Below are positions 57,873-64,000 of a stretch of DNA of 64,000 nucleotides, one piece after another (position 1 is the stretch's first letter; each line of letters starts with the position of its first letter). The notes under the pieces were generated by a model. The model was given only the letters and a program-made list of their open reading frames with translations, ran no database searches and was not told the origin of the DNA. The DNA comes from Synaphobranchus kaupii. Taxonomy: Eukaryota; Chordata; Actinopteri; Anguilliformes; Synaphobranchidae. The stretch is taken from contig CM056376.1 in NCBI GenBank assembly GCA_029718625.1, forward strand, positions 81,178,541 to 81,242,540. The letters run 5' to 3'. The translations under genes were made by a program, and so were the position numbers.

Positions 57873-58965
57873 CAGTTGAAGTCGAAAGTTTACATACACC
57901 TAAGTCAAATCCATTTAAAGTCAGTTTTTCACAATTCCTGACATTTAATCCAAGTAAACATTCCCTGTCTTAGGTCAGGTAGGATCACAACTTTATTTTA
58001 AGAATGTGAAATGTCAGAATAATAGTAGAGAGAATTATTTATTTCAGCTTTTATTTCTTTCATCACATTCCCAGTGGATCAGAAGTTTACATACACTCTG
58101 TTAGTATCTGGTAGCATTGCCTTTAAATTGTTTAACTTGGATCAAACATTTCGGGTAGCCTTCCACAAGCTTCTCACAATAAGTTGCTGGAATTTTGGCC
58201 CATTCCTCCTGACAGAACTGGTGTAACTGAGTCAGGTTTGTAGGCCTCCTTAATCGCACACACTTTTTCAGTTCTGCCCACAAATGTTCGATTGGATTGA
58301 GGTCAGGACTTTGTGATGGCCACTCCAATAGCTTGATTTTGTTGTCCTTAAGCCCTTTTGCCACAACTTTGGAAGTATGCTTTGGGTCATTGTTCATTTG
58401 GAAGAGCCATTTGCGACCAAGCTTTCACTTCCTGGCTGATGTCTTGAGATGTTGCTTCAATATATCCACATAATTTTCCTTCCTCGTGATGCCATCTTCC
58501 TGAGCAACCTTTCAGGTTATGTCGATATAGGACTTGTTTTACTGTGGATATAGATACTTTTGTACCTGTTCCCTCCAGCATCTTCACAAGGTCCTTTTGT
58601 TCTGGGATTGATTTGCACTTTTCGCACGAAAGCACGTTCATCTCTAGGAGACAGAACGCGTCTCCTTCCTGAGCGGTTTGACGGCTGCATGGTCCCATGG
58701 TGTTTATACTTGCATACTATTGTTTGTACAGACAAACGTGGTACCTTCAGGCATTTGGAAAATGCTCCCAAGGATGAACCAGACTTGTGGAGGTCCACAA
58801 TTTTCTTTCTGAGGTGTTTCTTTTCTTTGTGTTAGGCACAAAGTAGATGGCCTATCTGACTTGCCAACACTATAGTTTGCTAACATGACATCTGTGGAGT
58901 GGTTAAAAATGAGTTTTAATGACTTCAACCTAAGTGTACTGTATGTAAACGTCCGACTTCAACTG
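57873..58965 (-). mobile_element. Sleeping Beauty-like Tc1, internally deleted
   Basis: The ends read CAGTTGAAGTCGAAAGTTTA and, inverted, CAGTTGAAGTCGGACGTTTA, with TA on both sides. A second direct repeat, GATCAGAAGTTTACATACAC, lies inside the left repeat at about 58076-58096, giving the IR/DR layout known from salmonid Tc1 and Sleeping Beauty. At 1.09 kb it is about 0.5 kb shorter than usual because the centre of the transposase is missing. Confidence 0.93.
58101..58798 (-). pseudogene. Tc1 transposase, broken
   Basis: The N-terminal part (58798 downward) has [20 protein letters not shown] and the SGRRRVLSPRDER block with the GRRR AT-hook-like motif, but it shifts frame soon after. The C-terminal part (58397-58101) has NNDPKHTSK, LEWPSQSPDLNPIEHLW with the catalytic Glu, and ends GNATRY. 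The region with the first catalytic Asp is deleted, and the second reads Asn (MNNDPKH). No active enzyme is possible. Confidence 0.9.
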
Positions 58966-58967
58966 TA

Positions 58968-61319
58968 TATACATTCTGTTATGATCTGTTATGTGCTGTG
59001 TTATGTTCAACTACCGAAAACGTTGTAAAATTCCATAGCAACAAGGTCAAATTCTGCTGTAAACCAATCACCTACACCACAGGAGGGAGAAGTGACCGTT
59101 TGAGACTGTAGAATGGTCATTAACTAAGAATGAGTGTGCATGCTCAGTTTCATTCACAAAACTTTCTTGATGCATGACCCAGCAATCTGTTCCCCCATGC
59201 AGCGCGGTTCTACAACGTCACCCCAGCCCGGCGCCGCAGCAGAGCTCACTGCCAAAGGAGGTCCGCCTGTCTGCATTTCAGCTGCTGCCCAAAGCACCCC
59301 GCTCCTTCCCCAGTCTGTTTTTGCAACACCCATGAGGCGCTGCCTGCCTATTCGTGTCCGGCCGTGAGATGGGAGGAGACGTTGGGACGACTGACTGATC
59401 GCCGTTAGCGTTTGGGGCCTTCGTCGCCGTGTCCCAGTTTTGGAGTGACGCACTACCCCCTGTCACACAGCTGCGTGAAGGGAGAGGCCGCACACAGCTA
59501 CTGCTCACAGTTAAAGATCTAATCTTGGCTTTTCTTGCTGACAAACCCTCCCAAAATACTCCTGTAAAGGCCTGCCGGCTGCCGGGACATTTTCCCTGCA
59601 GTTGGTTCGTGAGTCCTGACCATGCCCAGCCATCATCAGTGAAATGTCAATAGTGCTCATGGCTTTTTAAAATGCCCTTTTGTACTTCCTCTGCAAAATA
59701 CAATTATGTACATCTGACAAAAAACTCCTGCACAGCATGTACTGTTCAAAACACATTGCAAACAATTCATTGTAGTCCCTCCCTACAATGCATCACGCAG
59801 CCAACCTACTGGTTGACTTCAATGAGAGATATTAAGCCCTCTCCAGTCGCAGCCAATTACCTCCTCCCTTTGGTTTTTCCTATTTCTATAGACTAAGAAT
59901 TATTACATGTATGTTTGTCAATAAAACCCAGGGAGCAGAAATCCATCACTGAACCTCTAATGGGAAACCCAATACATGAAAACACCAAAGATTTCCAAGA
60001 AGGCAAAAGGACCTTTGAAATGCAGACTCGGTGTTCACATATCCATACCATAGCTTTCGGACTATATCATGCTATGGGAAAAGATTGTTGCTACTTCAAA
60101 CATGGCAATGTGATAAAAAAAAGTATGGAAAAAAAATGGAAAAGAATGGAAATAAAAAAGAAAGAATATATTAAATAAATTAATACATAAATAAAACAAT
60201 TATTATTAAAGACCCTCTCCACTCTAAAATGTGTTTATTTAATGGTTAACTCTTCTTGGAGGCATGAACTATACAGATTGATTTTTGTGCAGAACTTCTC
60301 ACCAGAGCACTGCTTTCACATCCTTCTACTATAGAAAGAGAGCTTCCCCTTTTTGTTGCTTGCGGCTCAGATATTTAAATCCATCTATGACCAATGGTAC
60401 CTTACTACCTAGCTAGCTACAGTAGTCATCAGTTGCAAGCTGATAGCGAACGATATCATTAAACGCAAATTGAAGACCCTGGTGCTAAAAGTACTGAAGT
60501 CACCTTTTTAGACAATTCAAGTTGAGCATAGAAACATATTGTATTTGTTTAGCTAAGTTCACCCTATAAATATTGTTAACAGAAAAGGTGCCTAAGCAAT
60601 GCATAAAAACAGAAAAACTTTTAATGGCTGATTTTATGGATCAATGATATTTTTGGATTTGATTTTCTCAAAATAGACTTTTTGTGACTTCAGTCATTTT
60701 AGCACCAGGGTCTTCAATTGCAAACTAAACTTACCATTCAGATACATCAACGAGTCTCCAATTTTGGTGAACTGCAGGCACTTCTTCGGATTCGGAGTCC
60801 GACAGGCTCAAACAGGGCTATATTTCACCCAATATTGCCTCTTCTTGCCATCACAGAATGAAGCGCACAATGTTATTTAGCCGCCTTACGTGGGAGAAGG
60901 GGTGGGGGCCGTGACAGCATGGGGGTGTTTTTATAATTTGCATATTCATAGATTCTGGCATTCTCAGGGAGGGTAAAGGCATAGAGATGCTACTAAGCCA
61001 TTCACTAGTTTATTACATTTTTTTGGTGGAAAACCATATTACTGTACAAATTATGATTCAATATAGAATATTTTTAAAGGTTTAAAATACATGTGAAGGG
61101 GATCTTTAAATTCTAATGTCGTTTCTGGTGTTACCGATGTATGTGCAATTTATTAAAAAAATTAGCATAAATGATCACTTTAGCTAAGTGAAAACCTTAC
61201 ATAAAACATTTTACGTTGCACCTCGCCATAGACAGGCCAAACACACTATTAGTGTTAATTTCAAATGTAACGTCATCTACCATTGTTTAACGATATGGGC
61301 TTTTAATGACAGAGGCACT
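58968..61319. other. Unique DNA
   Basis: No gene recognised. An A-rich stretch is at 60112-60205. Two near-matching AAGACCCTGGTGCTAAAA/TTTTAGCACCAGGGTCTT blocks at about 60472 and 60696 are inverted to each other, with related sequence between them, and could be ends of an unrecognised foldback element. Confidence 0.45.
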
Positions 61320-61563
61320 TTTATCTTTTCTTTTATTCTTTTTTAATTTATTTATCTTTTAAGCTTATTTATCTTTTTAAAGCTGTTTTACCTTTTATTT
61401 TTTATCTTTCTTTTATTCTTTCTTTTTATAAATTGATTTAAACTGTTCTTAATGATGTATTGTCAAATCAATCTTTTTTTTCTTTTCATTATTCTGTAAA
61501 GCACACTCTGAATTGCATTCAGTTGTATGAATATGTGCTATACAAATAAACTTGACTTGACTT
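61320..61563 (+). mobile_element. LINE 3' tail
   Basis: A T-rich 3' UTR is followed by TGTAAAGCACACTCTGAATTGC and ATGTGCTATACAAATAAAC, then TTGAC repeats. This is the layout of a common teleost LINE 3' end. No coding part remains. Confidence 0.65.
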
Positions 61564-61565
61564 GA

Positions 61566-61640
61566 CTTTTACATTACATTAAATTACATTACAGAATCTA
61601 CCAGATGCTCTCATCCAGAGTGACTTAGACAACATTTTTT
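61566..61640 (-). mobile_element. LINE 3' tail fragment
   Basis: On the minus strand GTCACTCTGGATGAGAGCATC followed by TAATGTAATTTAATG units is a degenerate version of the tail at 6833. It lies tail to tail with the previous one. Confidence 0.7.
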
Positions 61641-62464
61641 TGATTGTGTACTTCATAGCAGTTTATTACACTATTACAATTTATTGTTTTTGATTGACTT
61701 AGTTGACAAGGTCTTATCATTGCAGCAGTTTCTGCAAACAAACATTAAATTATAATTCAGCATTACAGTACATTTCTGGTCAAAGGGCATTACATTGCAT
61801 ACCTGCACTGCTTTACTGCTAAACGCAAACACGCCAAGCAACCTGTAACATTCCACTCCCATCCTATTGTTTCTCCGTGTTTTCCCTCTCCCCCTGTTTC
61901 GTGTTTGTCTCTCCATTGTCCGTGTTTCCCCGCCTTGCTGCAGGTTGGGCGTGTTTTCCCGTTTGTATCACTCTGTTTGTATCGCTCCTTTGTCAGCCTA
62001 TCCCATTCCCCCGTTTTGCATGCATTCCTCACTCTCCGCTCTGTTCAATCACTCTCGCATACATTCGCACGCGGTTCCTAATTGATTCCAATTAATGTTT
62101 GCATTTAGTCACCCGGTGTTTTCTGTCCTGTGCCAGTTCGTTAATACTCTTTGTCTGAAACCTCTGGTCCTGTCTGGTTCCCTGTCTAGTTGCTTCTTTA
62201 AACAGTTTAGTTCTGTGTCGGTGTTTACTCGCCCTGCTATTCTGTCTAATCTAAGTCTGATCAGTCTGGAACAGCATTGCCCGCTGTTCATTGTTTCGTC
62301 TCGCTAACTAACCCTGTCTGCTTAAAGTCTGCCAGCCTGCAGTTGTCAGTAAATCCCTGCCTGTGTTGTGGTTTCCCTGCCTTCCACCTGACGTGTGTGC
62401 ATGCAGCTTGGGCTTCTGCTATTCCACCCTGTGGCGGTGCCCGCTTACAGCCAGTATTGCGGTG

Positions 62465-62526
62465 CTGTTGATGTGCTGTCGCTCCTGCCTCTGCTGTCGC
62501 TCCTGCCTCTGCTGTCGCTGCTGCCG
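62465..62526 (+). repeat. CTGTCGCTCCTGC tandem repeat
   Basis: Three to four units of about 18 bp (TGCTGTCGCTCCTGCCTC) inside the solo LTR. They create the Cys/Leu-rich open frames seen here. Confidence 0.85.
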
Positions 62527-62824
62527 CCCTGCTGTTGCCGTGCTGCTACTGCCGCTGCCCTGCTGCCACGCCTGCGTCCTGCCTGGACTCTGCTCCACTG
62601 TCCTGCTCTACCGCTCCCGCTCCCACTCTTCCCCTGCTCCAACCAACCCGGTTACCTGTCTCCATCATCACCCCTGGCTTTCCCTGCTCCCACTGCTCCC
62701 GCATCTTCATACCTGGACTGTCTGTATTAAATGTTCTCCCTATGCTTCAGGAGTATTAGTTAGAAGCTTATTTATTGGATGCTTAGCACTCTCACTCTGT
62801 CTGTCAGTCTGTCTTGTGTGTAAA

Positions 62825-62926
62825 GTCCAGTTCCGGCTTGGAACAATTCCAGCGTGCCTGTAAAGTCCAGTTCCGGCTTGGAGCAATACTGCCCTGCCGG
62901 TTGAGTCCAGTTCCGGCTTGGAACTT
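62825..62926 (+). repeat. Three copies of GTCCAGTTCCGGCTTGGA
   Basis: Units at about 62826, 62867 and 62906, spaced by about 40 bp, inside the solo LTR. Repeated units in an LTR of this kind may be promoter or enhancer modules. Confidence 0.85.
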
Positions 62927-63216
62927 TAACTGCTTTTGCCTTTCTCCCCATGCTCAGGACTTCCCTGATCACACAATAAATATTGAGTTTTGGCATTCCT
63001 GTCTACGAGTCGTGCATTTGGGTCCAGTCCTCTTCCGGGGTCGTAACACAACCCATGTTATGCTGTCTTTTTATTACTATGCGACACTATGGCACAAAAT
63101 GACTCAGCATGTAAAACACATTTCAATCAATGTGGTCTGTTCAGACAGAAAAGGTAAGAAAAAAAGCTAAAAATTAAAAAGCGTTTCAACCAGGTGCAAG
63201 CAACATGCAACATGTA

Positions 63217-64000
63217 CAGTTGAAGTCGGAAGTTTACATACACTTAGGTCATTAAAACTCATTTTTAACCACTCCACAGATTTCATGTTAGCAAACTATA
63301 GTGTTGGCAAGTCAGTTAGGACTACTTTTCCAACAATTGTTTACAGACAGATTATTTCACTTTTAATTCACTATATCACAATTCCAGTGGGTCAGACATT
63401 TACATACACTAAGTTGACTCTGCTTTTAAACAGCTTGGAAAATTCCAGAAAATGATGTCATGGCTTTAGAAACTTCTGATAGGCTAATTGACATTATTTG
63501 ATTCAATTGGAGGTGTACTTGTGGATGTATTTTAAGGCCTACCTTCAAACTCAGTGCCTCTTTGCTTGACATCATGGGAAAATCAAAATAAATCAGCCAA
63601 GACCTCAGAAAGAAAATTGTGGAACTCCACAAGTCTGGTTCATCCTTGGGAGCAATTTCCAAATGCCTGAAGGTACCGCGTTCATCTGTACAAACAATAG
63701 TACGCAAGTATAAACACCATGGGACCACACAGCCGTCATATCGCTCAGGAAGGAGACGCATTCTGTCTCCTAGAGATGAACGTGCTTTGGTGCAAAAAGT
63801 GCAAATCAATCCCAGAACAACAGCAAAGGACCTTGTGAAGATGCTGGAGGGAACAGGTACAAAAGTATCTATATCCACAGTCAAACGAGTCCTATATCAA
63901 AATAACCTGAGGCTGCTCAGCAAGGAAGAAGCCACTACTCCAAAACCTCCATAAAAAAGCCAGGCTACAGTTTGCACATGGGGACAAAGATCTCACTTTT
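63217..64000 (+). mobile_element. Sleeping Beauty-like Tc1, cut by the window end
   Basis: It starts CAGTTGAAGTCGGAAGTTTA after TA at 63215-63216. The inner direct repeat (GGTCAGACATTTACATACAC) is at about 63390-63409. The right half lies outside the window. Confidence 0.95.
63574..64000 (+). pseudogene. Tc1 transposase, inactivated (partial)
   Basis: ATG at 63574 gives MGKSK and then TAA at the sixth codon, where related transposases have a Glu or similar residue. After that stop the frame continues with [20 protein letters not shown], the [13 protein letters not shown] block and [14 protein letters not shown], then leaves the frame near 63910, where a short deletion separates NNLRLLSKEE from the expected sequence. 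The helix-turn-helix and GRRR regions are visible. The catalytic domain would lie beyond the window. With one stop and one frameshift it is not functional. Confidence 0.92.

Larger units (their letters stand above)
61844..63048 (+). mobile_element. Solo LTR (Gypsy-type), plus strand
   Basis: 1205 bp starting TGTAACATTCC and ending GGTCGTAACA, flanked by CAACC on both sides (61839-61843 and 63049-63053). A polyadenylation signal AATAAA at 62975-62980 and the CATTTGGGTCC stretch near the end fit plus-strand orientation. Open frames inside (up to 166 codons) are low-complexity read-through, not genes. Confidence 0.88.

Noticed and set aside
62465..62526. CRISPR-like array
   Set aside because: The units are adjacent tandem repeats without unique spacers, in a eukaryotic LTR.
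62363..62863. 166-codon Cys/Leu-rich open frame
   Set aside because: It lies wholly inside the solo LTR at 61844-63048 and is produced by CTG-rich tandem repeats.

Overview
The window looks like non-coding, repeat-rich nuclear DNA of a teleost fish. The evidence is the repeat content: L2-type LINE 3' tails ending in TTGAATTGAATTG, a chromodomain Ty3/Gypsy element of the sushi type, Tc1 elements with the salmonid/Sleeping Beauty type of terminal repeat, PIF/Harbinger elements starting GGGCTCTATTTT or GGGCCCTATCTT, piggyBac/Kolobok-like TTAA elements, a tRNA-derived SINE and long CA/TG microsatellites. There is no prokaryotic gene organisation. The only credible piece of a host protein-coding gene is one short internal exon on the minus strand (3056-3287). 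Its C-terminal residues resemble the segment just before the IQ motif of IQSEC (BRAG) Arf-GEF proteins, so much of the window may be intron or flank of that gene. A CpG-rich block at about 14.74-15.11 kb is the best promoter candidate.

Layout. 1-6.8 kb: mostly unique DNA with an L2 tail and the exon. 6.8-7.5 kb: 5'-truncated LINE on the minus strand. 7641-13440: complete Ty3/Gypsy chromovirus on the minus strand, with almost identical LTRs, a 5-bp target duplication, open gag and pol, a polypurine tract and a primer-binding site complementary to its own predicted RNA 5' end. 13.4-17.1 kb: unique DNA, TG-rich stretches and the CpG-rich block. 17109-24773: a nested stack. A TA-flanked MITE holds an L2 tail, a Harbinger-like element and a TTAA-flanked 5.7-kb element. 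The last of these has about 650-bp inverted arms that carry tRNA-like modules and bracket a decayed integrase gene, and a complete Tc1 transposon with an intact 339-codon transposase sits in one arm. 24.8-33.2 kb: unique DNA, a 115-bp (TG)n, a foldback element with TTAGGG repeats, a 33-bp perfect hairpin and a 189-bp tandem duplication. 33.26-41.78 kb: a second stack with a TTAA-flanked piggyBac-like element and two Harbinger copies in inverted orientation, one carrying two further Harbinger derivatives. 41.8-64 kb: mainly unique DNA with a truncated Harbinger copy, two solo LTRs (48436-49915 and 61844-63048) with perfect 5-bp target duplications, a SINE with a 12-bp target duplication, two LINE tails and two decayed Sleeping Beauty-like Tc1 copies.

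The two apparently complete autonomous elements are the Gypsy retrotransposon and the Tc1 transposon at 19752-21484. The least conventional structure is the TTAA element with inverted arms carrying convergent tRNA-like (Pol III-type) modules around an integrase-like core.
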